64,000 nucleotides of DNA from Streptosporangium canum (GTDB taxonomy: Bacteria; Actinomycetota; Actinomycetes; Streptosporangiales; Streptosporangiaceae), in assembly GCF_900113865.1 (NCBI RefSeq), contig NZ_FOQY01000033.1, positions 1 to 64,000 on the forward strand, written 5' to 3'. Below are positions 36,313 to 44,562 of this stretch, one piece after another. Under the pieces are notes generated by a model. That model saw nothing but the letters and a program-made list of their open reading frames with translations, had not been told where the DNA came from and searched no databases. Each line of letters begins with the position of its first letter. The first letter of the stretch is position 1. A program made the position numbers and the translations under genes.

Positions 36313-36507
36313 TCACTCCTCCAGGGAGAGGGCCTGGCTAGGGCACACGTGCACCGCTTCGCGGGCCTTCTCGATCAGCTCGCCCTCCGGTGTCTCGTTC
36401 AGCACGATGATTGTGGCGTCGTCCTCGCTCTGGTCGAACAGCGCGGGCTCAGTGAGCACGCACTGTCCGGCACCGACGCACCTGTCGGTGTCCGCGATGA
36501 TTTTCAT
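36313..36507 (-). CDS. 3Fe-4S ferredoxin partner of the P450
   Basis: 64 residues: MKIIADTDRCVGAGQCVLTE, with Cys at 10, 16 and 55 (VCPSQAL). The three-cysteine pattern with Ala/Gly in place of the fourth fits the single [3Fe-4S] ferredoxins that pass electrons to actinobacterial cytochromes P450. It begins 38 bp after the P450 stop, preceded by GGAGGAGAG, so the two are co-transcribed. A ferredoxin reductase is not in the window and would come from elsewhere. Confidence 0.92.
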   Translation of the reverse strand: MKIIADTDRCVGAGQCVLTEPALFDQSEDDATIIVLNETPEGELIEKAREAVHVCPSQALSLEE

Positions 36508-36545
36508 GGCCCTCTCCTCCTGAGATGGGGATGGCAGTTCGTCCG

Positions 36546-37751
36546 CTACCAGGTCACCGGGAGCTGGTACAGGCCATAGATGTTCGCGTCGTCCTTGAAC
36601 GGCAGCTCGTCGACATCCATCGCCGGCTCCAGCGTGGGGACGCGGCCGAACAGCGTGTCGAACACGATCTGGAGCTCCATCCGAGCCAAGTTCTGGCCCA
36701 GACACTGGTGCGGCCCGAACCCGAACGCAACGTGATGGCGCGCGCCGCGCTCGATGTCGAGCTCGTCCGGATTCTCGAACGCCCGCGGGTCTCGGTTGGC
36801 CGAATACCCGAGCGTCAGCACTCCTTCGCCGGCACGGATCAGCTGCCCGCCGACCTCCATGTCCTCGACGCACAACCGAGCCGTCGCCACGTCGATGATC
36901 GTGAAGTACCGCAGCATCTCCTCGACCGCGTTGAGCGTTTTGCCCGGGTCGGCCTTGATCATCGCGAGCTGCTCCGGGTTGCGCAGGAACGCCACGGTCG
37001 ACAGCGAGATCATGTTCGCCGTCGTCTCGTGGCCGGCCACGAGCAGCAGCAAGCCCATGCCGGCCAGTGCCGTCCGCCGGTAGGTGCCGTCCGCGCGCAG
37101 CTTGACGATCTGCCGCCCGAGCAGGTCGTCCGGCGGGTTCTTCTCCTTCTCCGCGATGAGGTCGGCCATGTAGCCCTGGATGGCCACCATGGCCGCCCAC
37201 CGCTCCTCGGGCGGCGTCGACTGCTTGATCACCTTTACCGTGTGCTCCTGGAAGAACTCATGGTCGGCGTAGGGCACACCCAGCATCTCGCAGATCACCA
37301 GTGACGGGACCGGCAGCGACAGCGAGTCCACCAGGTCACCGGGCCGCGGCCCGCCCAGCAGCGCGTCGATCTGCCCGTCGACGATCTCCTGGATCCGCGG
37401 CCGCAGCGCCTCCAACCGGCGCACCGTGAACTCGCCGAGCACGGCCTTGCGCGCCGGCCCGTGCTCAGGCGCGTCCATCGCGATCAGCATGCGCTCCTCG
37501 TCCGGCCGCCGGGACGCCGCCTCGCCCTTGACCAGTGCCGGGAAATCCGGATGCTGCCGGTCGGCGCTGAACCGCCGGTCGTTCAACACGGTTCGCACGT
37601 CCTCGTGGCGGCTGACCACCCAGGCCCACCCGCCGTCGGGCAGACGAACCCGCGAGACCGGCTCTCCTTCGCGGATCTCCTCGTACGCCGGCGGCGGCGC
37701 GAACGGGCACGTGCGGGCCATGGGGAACTCGTGCTTCTCGGCGGTCGTCAT
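36546..37751 (-). CDS. Cytochrome P450 (CYP105-like)
   Basis: 401 residues, normal length. N-terminal PMARTCPFAPPPAYEEIREG; I-helix LLLLVAGHETTANMISLSTV with the acid-Thr oxygen-activation pair changed to HETT, usual in this group; K-helix EEMLRYF (ExxR); heme loop AFGFGPHQCLGQNLARMELQ with the axial Cys near residue 350. The set is typical of bacterial class I soluble P450s that hydroxylate macrolides, terpenes or xenobiotics. GGAAGG precedes the ATG. The gene is downstream of a reductase-like gene and upstream of its ferredoxin. Confidence 0.92.
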   Translation of the reverse strand: MTTAEKHEFPMARTCPFAPPPAYEEIREGEPVSRVRLPDGGWAWVVSRHEDVRTVLNDRRFSADRQHPDFPALVKGEAASRRPDEERMLIAMDAPEHGPARKAVLGEFTVRRLEALRPRIQEIVDGQIDALLGGPRPGDLVDSLSLPVPSLVICEMLGVPYADHEFFQEHTVKVIKQSTPPEERWAAMVAIQGYMADLIAEKEKNPPDDLLGRQIVKLRADGTYRRTALAGMGLLLLVAGHETTANMISLSTVAFLRNPEQLAMIKADPGKTLNAVEEMLRYFTIIDVATARLCVEDMEVGGQLIRAGEGVLTLGYSANRDPRAFENPDELDIERGARHHVAFGFGPHQCLGQNLARMELQIVFDTLFGRVPTLEPAMDVDELPFKDDANIYGLYQLPVTW

Positions 37752-37912
37752 GACTTTTCCTTCCACGACGTCACGGACAGGCGATAGAGGCTGGACAGCG
37801 AAAAGCCGTATGTGAACGGCAGTTGCTCGACCGGTGGGGCCGGGTTTGGCTCTGGGATGCGGCGGACCAAGGAGCCGCAATGGACCACCGGGACCGACAA
37901 ATATCGGTGGAT

Positions 37913-38878
37913 TCAGACTCGACCCGTCCCCTCGCGGGCGAAGTGCGGTTCCGCCGCTTCCAGTCGCGGTACCGAGATGCCCAACCGTCGTGCTTCGGCC
38001 AGGGTGTCCCGGCAGACCTCACGCGGCTCCTCGGCGTCGGGGTCGGAGTGCGCCGCGAAACTCACGCGCGCGAGCGCGACATGAGCAGTCAGCCAGGCGA
38101 GCACGGGGGCCGTCAGCCAGGTGGGCGCACGGAACAGCAGCACACCGCCCCGGTGACGTCGCAGGTCGACACCGCGCGCCTGGAGGAGCGGCAGAAGCTC
38201 GCGGCCGGCCAGCAGCCCTTCGCGCAGGTCGCCCCTTGCCCCGGCCAGCTTGGACAGGGAACCCAGCCGCAGGCCCTGTGAGAGCAGGCCGGCATCCGAC
38301 ACGAAATGGACCCACAGCCAGCCGCGGAAGTCAGGCCGCTCCTTGAGCCGGAGCCCGGCCTTGCGAAACGCCTGGCGTACGGCCCGCTCCCGGTCGGTCG
38401 GGGGCTGGCCGAGGGTGCCGAAGATGACCGACGGCAGCAGCGCCCCACGGAGCACGCCGTCCGCGCCGAAACCGCCACCGGCCTGGGGAAAGCCCCAGGC
38501 GATCCGGTCGACAGGGAGGTCGCCGATCGCGGCCGGCGGTTCGGTCCAGATGTTGCCGAAGACCAGCACCGTGGCCTGGCCGACACGCGGGGACAGGAAG
38601 GCCGTCGCCTCTGCGAGGCGGTGGTGCGACACGCTGAGCACGATCAGGTCGAAGTCGTGGTCCGGCTCCAGTGCCTCGCGGAAGCGCACCGGCCACTTCT
38701 CGACGACGCGCTGCCCCCACACCCGGCGCCGCGTATCGAGCAGGTCGAGGTCCACCGCGTCTCCGTACGTCGCCGCGCGTCCCGGCCGGACGTAGAACTC
38801 GACGTCGTGGCCGGCCCGTTCCAGCGCCCAGCCGTAGATGGTGGCGATCGCGCCTCGGCCGAACATGAGGATCTTCAA
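37913..38878 (-). CDS. Ketopantoate reductase-like (ApbA/PanE family) oxidoreductase
   Basis: 321 residues. The N-terminal Rossmann motif is KILMFGRGAIATIYGWALER (GxGxxx variant GRGAIA), with RPGRAATYGDAVDLDLLD following and the domain LVFGNIWTEPPAAI. The C-terminal helical domain contains GWLWVHFVSDAGLLSQGL. The TTG start at 38878 follows GAGGTG. It is the first gene of the P450 operon, 161 bp from the P450 start. The family reduces 2-ketopantoate or related 2-keto acids with NADPH; here a catabolic or tailoring role with the P450 is inference. Confidence 0.75.
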   Translation of the reverse strand: MKILMFGRGAIATIYGWALERAGHDVEFYVRPGRAATYGDAVDLDLLDTRRRVWGQRVVEKWPVRFREALEPDHDFDLIVLSVSHHRLAEATAFLSPRVGQATVLVFGNIWTEPPAAIGDLPVDRIAWGFPQAGGGFGADGVLRGALLPSVIFGTLGQPPTDRERAVRQAFRKAGLRLKERPDFRGWLWVHFVSDAGLLSQGLRLGSLSKLAGARGDLREGLLAGRELLPLLQARGVDLRRHRGGVLLFRAPTWLTAPVLAWLTAHVALARVSFAAHSDPDAEEPREVCRDTLAEARRLGISVPRLEAAEPHFAREGTGRV

Positions 38879-38905
38879 GCTGCACCTCGTGGGGTACGAT
38901 CGATT

Positions 38906-38949
38906 TGGAGGCAATCTCCACTTCTTTTAAGATATGGAGGTCATCTCCA
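38906..38949. promoter_or_regulatory. Twin TetR operators TGGAG-N5-CTCCA
   Basis: TGGAGGCAATCTCCA (38906-38920) and TGGAGGTCATCTCCA (38935-38949) differ at two central bases and start 29 bp apart, between the divergent reductase (38878) and TetR (38971) genes. They are strong candidates for the binding sites of the adjacent TetR protein. Confidence 0.75.
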
Positions 38950-38970
38950 CTTGTCAACGCGAGGTAGCGC

Positions 38971-39615
38971 ATGACCGCCGACAAACCGCTGCGCGCCGAC
39001 GCCCGGCGCAACCGTGAGGCCCTGATCGCCAAGGCCCGAGAGGTCTTCGACGCCGGCGACTTCTTCGACCTGCGCTTCGATGACTTCGCCCAGCTGGCCG
39101 GGGTGGGCACCGGCACGCTGTATCGCCACTTCCCCACCCGGGAGGCACTGGCCGAGGCGGTCTACCACGGGGAAGTCGCCACGCTGTGCGACCGCGCCCG
39201 CCGACTGCAGGCCACGCTGCCCGCGGCGGAGGCTTTGGCGACCTTCCTACGCGGCATGGTCGACCACATAGACGCCCACGAGGGCCTGGCCCGGACGTTG
39301 GCCACGCTCATGGCCGATCGCTCGGGTGTCCTCGCCGAGGGCGGCCGGGCGCTGGAGCAGGCTGTCACCGACCTGGTGGCCGCCGCCGTGCGGGACGGCG
39401 CCGTCCGCGACGACGTGGATGCCGGTGCCGTGATGATGGCGCTGCACGGCATCGGCGCGGCCCATGACCGCCCCGGTTGGCGGGCCGAGGCCGACGGTGT
39501 CATCACCCTCGTGCTGGACGGGCTGCGCAACTCGCACTCAGCCCAGGCAGCCATCCGTACGCCTTCCGGAAGGAGAGGTGCACGAGGTGCAAACAGCGGC
39601 ACGGCATCGAGTTGA
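38971..39615 (+). CDS. TetR-family regulator of the P450 operon
   Basis: 214 residues. DNA-binding domain LRADARRNREALIAKAREVF then FDDFAQLAGVGTGTLYRHFP (helix-turn-helix); the C-terminal domain matches the SbtR/TetR_C group (LATFLRGMVDHIDAHEGLAR, VMMALHGIGAAH). GAGGT lies before the ATG. The last 20 residues (SGRRGARGANSGTASS) overlap a transposon end relic at 39611, so the native stop may have been slightly changed. Confidence 0.87.
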   Translation: MTADKPLRADARRNREALIAKAREVFDAGDFFDLRFDDFAQLAGVGTGTLYRHFPTREALAEAVYHGEVATLCDRARRLQATLPAAEALATFLRGMVDHIDAHEGLARTLATLMADRSGVLAEGGRALEQAVTDLVAAAVRDGAVRDDVDAGAVMMALHGIGAAHDRPGWRAEADGVITLVLDGLRNSHSAQAAIRTPSGRRGARGANSGTASS

Positions 39616-39653
39616 GGAACCCAGAAACAGCCGTTGGAGAACGATTTTGAGCG
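39611..39653 (+). repeat. Degenerate Tn3-type terminal repeat
   Basis: Resembles the left end of the 10.2-kb transposon (44467-44510): shared blocks TTGAGGAACC, CAGCCGTT and GAGAACGAT at matching spacing. A resolvase fragment on the minus strand follows 56 bp on, the same order as in the large transposon, so this is the relic of a related element's left end. Confidence 0.6.
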
Positions 39654-39708
39654 AAGAGTGACGCCCAACGCCGGTGCGTGATCGCTTGGGGGGCGATGAT
39701 CCTGCGTT

Positions 39709-40015
39709 CTACGTGGGGGTTTCTGGCCCGTGGATGATGCGGTGGATGGTGGGGCGTCCGACGCTGTATTCGGTGGCCAGGTCGGCCAGGGACACCTCGC
39801 TCTCGCACTCGGCGACCATGGCGAGGGTTTGCAGGAACAGCCGCCCGAATGGGGCGTTCCAGTCGTAGACGGGCGCGCCCAAGCCGAACAGGACGCCGTG
39901 TCCTGACAGGCCGGTGAGGATCTTGTTGGCCTCGGCCATGTTGCGGGCGAACCGGTCGAACTTGGTCACGGTGAAGACGCTGCCGTCCCACATGGCGGCG
40001 AGGGCCTGGCCGGTG
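39709..40015 (-). pseudogene. Serine resolvase fragment
   Basis: The reverse strand reads FTVTKFDRFARNMAEANKIL (the KfDRlaRn helix E region), then GLGAPVYDWNAPFGRLFLQT and LAMVAECES, then jumps to EVSLADLATEYSVGRPTIHR, the C-terminal helix-turn-helix. The N-terminal catalytic Ser segment is missing: coding similarity stops at 40015, right beside direct-repeat copy 2. The E-helix between about residues 120 and 150 is also deleted. Confidence 0.75.
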
Positions 40016-40024
40016 AACTAGTTA

Positions 40025-40161
40025 TAACGACCCCGGGGCGCTCTCCGCACGCTCGGTTCTTCTTGGGTGCGGGCTGCGTTCGGTCAACTCGGCCTACGTG
40101 AAAGAAGAGATCATCGTCCTCTGACCTGCTGGAAGGGTCCTCCAACCCTAGATAACGATCG
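40025..40161 (+). repeat. About 140-bp direct repeat, copy 2
   Basis: Partner of 36082-36221 (same orientation). Begins TAACGACCCCGG and ends CCCTAGATAACGATCG. It separates the resolvase fragment from the tyrosine recombinase gene. Confidence 0.75.
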
Positions 40162-40236
40162 GACCGCTTCGGCTGCGGCGATGAGCTCGTGTGTGCCGCG
40201 TACGGCACCGATATGCGGACATCGTGGTCCGCCGGT

Positions 40237-41283
40237 CTACAGGCCGACTCCGCGCATCGGGTTGTCGTTCCACTTGTCGGCCTGACGGATGTAGCCGGCC
40301 ACCACCGGGGAGCCGTCGGCCCAGCGGCCGTGCGTGGTGATGGCCGACATGGGCGCGCCGGCCTTGGCGGCGGAGGTGGCGCCGCCGGCGCGCAGCCCGT
40401 GCGCGGTGTAGGTCTCCGGCCTGTCCAGGCCGGCCAGCGCGGCGGCGTTTTTGACGATGAGGTTGATGGTCTGGCCGCTGAGGCGTTGGCGGCTTCCGCG
40501 GCCCGCGCTCTTGGTGGCGCCGCCGATGCCGCCGTGGCGATCGACCGGGCGCAGTAGGGCGCCGGAGGTGACGCCGCGCTCGGCGAGTACGGCCAGCCAC
40601 GCTTTGAGGACACGCACCGGGCAGGTCTCGGGATGGGATCCGTGGGGGAGTGCGACGGTTTCCCCGTGGGCGTCCTGGTCGGTTTTGCTGGTGGGGATGT
40701 AGACCTCGAGGCCGTCGACGGTGAAGGTGAGATCGCCGATGTCGCAGGCGACGAGTTCGGAACGGCGTCCCATCAGGGCAAAACCGAGCACCAGCACCGC
40801 GCGATCACGCAGGCCCGTCGTGCTGGTGGAGGGGAGTGAGGAGATCATGGCGCGGAGGCGGTCGATCGTGATGGGCGGCGACTTGCGGGTGCGCCGTCCC
40901 TGGTGGGCGCGCTCGCGCCGGTAGACGCGCAGGGCCAGTCGCGCCTGCTTGGTGGCGGGCTTGCCGAGCTGGGCGTGATCGTGGGCGGCCAGGATGCAGG
41001 CCAGCGCCCGGTCGATGGAGGCCGGGGCGTAGGCGCGGGCGGCCAGATGGGCGACGTAGTTCGCCAGGGTCTCGGCGGTGGCGGGCAGCAGAGCGTGCCC
41101 GCTCTCGTCGCACCATGCGCCGTACGTCGTCCAGTCGCGGGCGTAGGCCAGGCTGGTGTTGGCGGCCAGGCCGCGCTCCACCAGCAGGGCGGCCTCCTCG
41201 GTCAACCCTCGATCCAGGCCCCTGGTCTCCGGTAGACCTGACTGGCGGCGGACAGCCACCTCACCGTTTTTGATCATGCCCAC
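40237..41283 (-). CDS. Tyrosine recombinase, TnpS/TnpI-like cointegrate resolvase
   Basis: 348 residues, intact. A SAM-like core-binding domain (LAANTSLAYARDWTTYGAWC; residues 40-110) is followed by the catalytic domain: Arg I in MGRRSELVACDIGDL (R174), Lys in TSKTDQDA (K200), HxxR in TAHGLRAGG (H295/R298), THGRW (H318/W321) and nucleophile GYIRQ (Tyr331). It starts 24 bp from a 13-6-13 bp dyad (41307-41338) and is divergent from a coiled-coil protein gene. The same arrangement (tnpS, core site, tnpT) resolves cointegrates in Tn4651-type transposons. The start may also be ATG 41277. Confidence 0.82.
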   Translation of the reverse strand: MGMIKNGEVAVRRQSGLPETRGLDRGLTEEAALLVERGLAANTSLAYARDWTTYGAWCDESGHALLPATAETLANYVAHLAARAYAPASIDRALACILAAHDHAQLGKPATKQARLALRVYRRERAHQGRRTRKSPPITIDRLRAMISSLPSTSTTGLRDRAVLVLGFALMGRRSELVACDIGDLTFTVDGLEVYIPTSKTDQDAHGETVALPHGSHPETCPVRVLKAWLAVLAERGVTSGALLRPVDRHGGIGGATKSAGRGSRQRLSGQTINLIVKNAAALAGLDRPETYTAHGLRAGGATSAAKAGAPMSAITTHGRWADGSPVVAGYIRQADKWNDNPMRGVGL

Positions 41284-41306
41284 CCAGTTTTCGTGCTCGC
41301 CGACCT

Positions 41307-41338
41307 TGATTAGCGATAAGGCAGATTATCGCTAATCA
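41307..41338. promoter_or_regulatory. Recombination core-like site, 13-6-13 bp
   Basis: TGATTAGCGATAA, spacer GGCAGA, TTATCGCTAATCA: perfect 13-bp arms with a 6-bp centre. The size matches two recombinase monomers around a strand-exchange spacer, as in dif (11-6-11) or loxP (13-8-13). It sits immediately upstream of the tyrosine recombinase start, where core sites of such modules lie. Confidence 0.75.
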
Positions 41339-41723
41339 GCCGTCGCCGCCTCGGGATCCGCTCGGTTCACCGGAAGGCCGGCTCTCTTCCCGGGAGGGAC
41401 CAGGCGCCCGGGGTGGCGTCCGGAGGGAGCGCCTCAACGGGCGCATGGGAGGGGTGACACGGGACGAACGTGGCGCGCCACGGGTGCGCCGACGATCACC
41501 GAGGACCCGAAAAGGGCCTCTGAGCTGGGCACTGACACCTCGTGCAGATTCCTACTGACAGCTCGCTGCAGATTCGCATACACACCCAGCGCCGACCTTG
41601 CCCGCACGGATCTCAACTTGCGGGAATTTACATTCCCGGTAGTTACTAACAACTGATCGAGACGCAATAGATCTAAATTATTGATTTTGATTTTCTGGAA
41701 AATCAGGATGCTACTCTGATCTG
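41339..41723. other. Rest of the divergent gap (likely accessory binding region)
   Basis: About 385 bp without a gene. The last 80 bp are AT-rich, with TTGATT (41687-41692), 19 bp, TACTCT (41712-41717), giving a promoter whose start would coincide with the GTG of the coiled-coil gene. Resolution sites of this type usually have accessory repeats here; I did not find clear copies of the core arm. Confidence 0.45.
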
Positions 41724-42917
41724 GTGGCAGAAGAGACAGGCGTGGTGACGCCGTGTAAGCACTGTGGAGCGCCGATCGAGCAGCGGCAGGGGAGAGGGCG
41801 TCCGCGGGCGTACTGCCTGCAGGGGGACTGCCAGGCGGCGGCAAAGCGGGAGCGGGAGTTGAGACGGGCGACGCCGGGGCTGGAGGGGGTGCTGGCACGG
41901 GCGGAGGAGTTCTACGAGCGCATGGAGAAAGGGATGGCGGCAACGATCGCCCCGCTGGCGCAGGTGCTGGCTGAAGAGCTGAGCCCCGCCGGGGTGGAGG
42001 CAAAGCTGAGCGCGGTGCAGGCCGAGGCGCACACCCGGGTGGCGATCGCGCGCACCGAGCGGGAACAGGCCTTCGAACAGGTACGGCTGGCCCGCGAGGC
42101 CACCGGTCACGCGCGGCGGGAGCGTGACGCGATGGCACGGCAGGTGGAGGAGGCCAACGCCGAACGGGACATCGCGCTGGCCGATGCCGAGACCGCCAGG
42201 GAGCAGGCGCTGGCCGCCCTGCATGAGGCAGCCGCCACCGAGCGCCTGGCCAAGCATGCCGAGCAGGAGGCCAGGCGGAGGGCCGAGCGGGCCGAGATGG
42301 CCAGGGACGCGGCGGTGCGGGAGATGACCGAGCGGGTGGAGGCCGCCGAGCTCGAGGCGCAACAGGCCAGGGCGCAGGCCGTACAGGATCAAGGGCGGGC
42401 CGAGCAGGCGCGCGCGGAGCGGGACCGGGCGCAGAGCGTCGCCGGGACCGCCGAGGAGGCAAGGGCCGAGGCCGAACGGGCCGCCGTCGCCTCCGCCGCC
42501 CGGGCCCAGGCGATCGAAGCCGAGCGGGATCGGGCGATGGCGCGCGCCGATGCTGAGGCCCGAGCGCGTGGCGAGGCGGTGGCCGAGACGGCAGAGGCCC
42601 GTGCACAGGCGGCCCGCGCGGAGAAACAGGCGGCCGAGGCCGAGAAGCGTACGGCGCGGCAACTGGCCGAGGCCGAGAAGCGCGCGACCAAGGAGATCTC
42701 CGAGGCCCGGGAACACGCCGCGGCGAAGGTGAGCGAGGCTCAGGCCGAGCGGGACGAGGCGCGAATGCAGCTGGCCATGGAGCAGATGAGACTGTCGGAC
42801 CTGCGCGAGCAGGCGGAAGTGTTGCGTGCCGAGGCCGCCCAGTTGCGGGAGCGCGCGGTGGCGGCGGAACTGCGGGCCACCGCGGACCGATCCGGACCGG
42901 CCACCCCCGAGCCCTGA
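41724..42917 (+). CDS. TnpT/KfrA-like coiled-coil DNA-associated protein
   Basis: 397 residues. The N-terminus has a small zinc-knuckle pattern CKHCGAPIEQRQGRGRPRAY followed by C-x4-C; from residue 50 to 390 it is one long Ala/Glu/Arg coiled coil (for example ARARGEAVAETAEARAQAAR). KfrA and TnpT proteins have this build; TnpT binds the resolution site and stimulates TnpS. The divergent tyrosine recombinase gene and core-like site support that role. A leaderless GTG start is likely, 7 bp after the -10 box. Base composition is skewed toward GCC/GAG/CGG repeats because of the coiled coil. Confidence 0.75.
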   Translation: MAEETGVVTPCKHCGAPIEQRQGRGRPRAYCLQGDCQAAAKRERELRRATPGLEGVLARAEEFYERMEKGMAATIAPLAQVLAEELSPAGVEAKLSAVQAEAHTRVAIARTEREQAFEQVRLAREATGHARRERDAMARQVEEANAERDIALADAETAREQALAALHEAAATERLAKHAEQEARRRAERAEMARDAAVREMTERVEAAELEAQQARAQAVQDQGRAEQARAERDRAQSVAGTAEEARAEAERAAVASAARAQAIEAERDRAMARADAEARARGEAVAETAEARAQAARAEKQAAEAEKRTARQLAEAEKRATKEISEAREHAAAKVSEAQAERDEARMQLAMEQMRLSDLREQAEVLRAEAAQLRERAVAAELRATADRSGPATPEP

Positions 42918-42949
42918 GCCGCCATGTGACAGATAACCCCTGAGTTCGT

Positions 42950-43386
42950 TGACCGGTTGAGCGTGGGGTCGGGGCCTTCCGGCCACTGTGCGGCGATCTC
43001 AGGGTCGGTGGCCGCGGCAGCGGCGATCAGCGGCACGATCGGGGCGACCCGGCCCAGGATCTCGCGGGTGCCGTGGACGTGCGCGCGCAGTTGCCCGGCC
43101 GCGGTGGGCTCGGCGCACGCGGCGCGAAACCACTCAGATCCATGGTGGCGACCGGCTCGGTGTTCCCGGCGATGGATGCGTCGACGACGTCCTTGAACAG
43201 CGTGCGCTTGTTGCGGAAGACGAAGTAGACCGTCTGGACGGCCACGCCCGCCCGGTCCGCGACCTCCTGCAGGTTCGTCGCCCCGTAACCCTGCGCGAGG
43301 AACAGTTCGCGAGCCGCCTCGACGACCTTTTCGCGGGTGCGGCGTGAGCGCTCGGCTTGCTTGTCCGGCCGCTTGACTTTGTCCAT
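42950..43386 (-). pseudogene. TetR-family regulator, truncated and frameshifted
   Basis: The N-terminal helix-turn-helix is intact: EKVVEAARELFLAQGYGATN, LQEVADRAGVAVQTVYFVFR. The frame breaks near 43115 and the next frame continues LIAAAAATDPEIAAQWPEGP before stopping at the junction with the coiled-coil gene's 3' flank (about 42950). The ligand-binding domain is therefore lost after about 145 residues. Its operators in front of the methyltransferase gene remain. Confidence 0.75.
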
Positions 43387-43398
43387 ATTGCGAGTATA

Positions 43399-43430
43399 AC
43401 TCTAGAGTGCATCGCTAGAGTTCAACTCTA
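43399..43430. promoter_or_regulatory. Two adjoining palindromes (TetR-type operators)
   Basis: ACTCTAGAGT (43399-43408) is a perfect 10-bp palindrome, and TAGAGTTCAACTCTA (43416-43430) a perfect 15-bp one with a central C. Both share the half-site AGAGT and lie between the divergent TetR remnant and methyltransferase genes. Confidence 0.65.
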
Positions 43431-43447
43431 AATTCTTGGAGGAGACG

Positions 43448-44116
43448 ATGGATCAGCCCATCACCACCCAGAAGCCGGACCCGGACCTGACCTCACCGCA
43501 GCGAGACCCGGAGGAGGAGTCCGTCCACCGCGCATTGGAGGGCTATTACCACGCCGGCAAGCCGCCGTGGGACACCGGCGTGACGCCGCCCGAGCTGGTC
43601 GCCCTGGTTGAGGGGCACGGTGCGCTGCCGCCCGGCCGCGCCCTCGAACTCGGCTGCGGCACGGGGACCAACGCCATCTACCTTGCACGGCACGGCTGGG
43701 AGGTGGCGGCCGTCGACCTGATCGACCGCGCCGTCGACCAGGCCAGGGAGAAGGCCGCGGAGGCGGGAGTGGCGGTACGGCTGCTGCACGGAGACGCCAC
43801 CCGCCTCGACGAGCTGGACGCGCCCGGTCCCTTCGACCTGTTCTTCGACCTGAGTTGCTACTGCGGGATCCCGCTGCACCGCCGCGACGCCTACGCCGCC
43901 GGGCTCACCCGCCGCGCCGCTCCCGGAGCACGGTTGCTGATGTTCGGGTACGGCCCCGAGCCGCTCGGCAATCCGATCCCCGAGGTCACGTCATGGGCGG
44001 CAGGCGTCACAGCCGACGAAGTCCTCGCCAGGTTCGACGGCTGGGAACTACTCGACGTCACACCCGGCACCAACTCGGTGCCGACCTTCTGGTTCACGCT
44101 GCGCCGCGACGCCTAG
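43448..44116 (+). CDS. Class I SAM-dependent methyltransferase
   Basis: 222 residues. SAM motif I is RALELGCGTGTNAIYLARHG (about residues 65-84), acidic loop VAAVDLIDRAVDQAREKA, and post-motif LHGDATRLDELDAPGPFDLF. The N-terminal HAGKPPWDTGVTPPELVALV is like the thiopurine/tellurite-type small methyltransferases (W-D-x-G). GGAGGAGA lies before ATG 43448. It is divergent from a broken TetR gene, so its repression may have been lost. Confidence 0.85.
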   Translation: MDQPITTQKPDPDLTSPQRDPEEESVHRALEGYYHAGKPPWDTGVTPPELVALVEGHGALPPGRALELGCGTGTNAIYLARHGWEVAAVDLIDRAVDQAREKAAEAGVAVRLLHGDATRLDELDAPGPFDLFFDLSCYCGIPLHRRDAYAAGLTRRAAPGARLLMFGYGPEPLGNPIPEVTSWAAGVTADEVLARFDGWELLDVTPGTNSVPTFWFTLRRDA

Positions 44117-44420
44117 CAATCTCCGGTCGCTGGTTTCTGTAGCTTTGCGGCAAGTTTCACGCCGCCCGAGCAAGTCGAGCTTGGGCGGCGCCGTGGTCGA
44201 AGTGCCGGGTGATGGCCCTGAGCGCCGCTCGTAGTCCAGGTGGCGTTTGAGGGCCGATCGGTCGCGGTGAGTACCGCCGACTCGCCAGCCGGTCCGCGTG
44301 CGGCGGTTGCGACCGGGGCCCCGGCGGCTGAACGGCGAATCCGTGCTGTTCAACCGGCTCGAACACCCTCGCCAAACACCAAACGGTGCCCTCGGGCGCC
44401 GCTAGAACGTGGAGATCATC
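44117..44420. other. Gap without a supportable gene
   Basis: About 300 bp. A minus-strand frame ending LRAALRAITRHFDHGAAQAR near 44160 looks weakly coding but cannot be assigned. The ribosome binding site GGAGA for the trmO-like gene lies at 44411. Confidence 0.35.
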
Positions 44421-44466
44421 ATGACAACCGACACCGTGGCCCTGCGGCCGGTCGGCCGGGTGGTGC
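44421..44466 (+). pseudogene. trmO/tsaA-like methyltransferase, 5' part, split by transposon
   Basis: ATG 44421 begins MTTDTVALRPVGRVV. The next codons are found 10.2 kb away at 54692, where the frame resumes VVGGRGEMVEDDWHDVRAVI. Val-Val (GTGGTG) is present on both sides of the transposon, at 44460-44465 and 54692-54697, so it is the target duplication; one extra C (44466) stands before the left terminal repeat. Confidence 0.8.
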
Positions 44467-44510
44467 GGGGTTGAGGAACCGGCGGACAGCCGTTATCGAT
44501 GAGAACGATC
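44467..44510 (+). repeat. Left terminal inverted repeat of the 10.2-kb transposon
   Basis: Starts GGGGTTGAGGAACC and ends GAGAACGATC. It matches the reverse complement of 54648-54691 at 41 of 44 bases. Confidence 0.88.
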
Positions 44511-44562
44511 TTGATAGGGCAGCCGAAGGGCAGCAGCGAGATGCGGGTGGGATAGCTGCTGG

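Noticed and set aside
41703-42986. A 427-codon frame antisense to the coiled-coil protein
   Set aside because: Leu/Gly/Arg repeats mirror the Ala/Glu/Arg coiled coil; no start signal, and the plus strand has a coherent protein with promoter.
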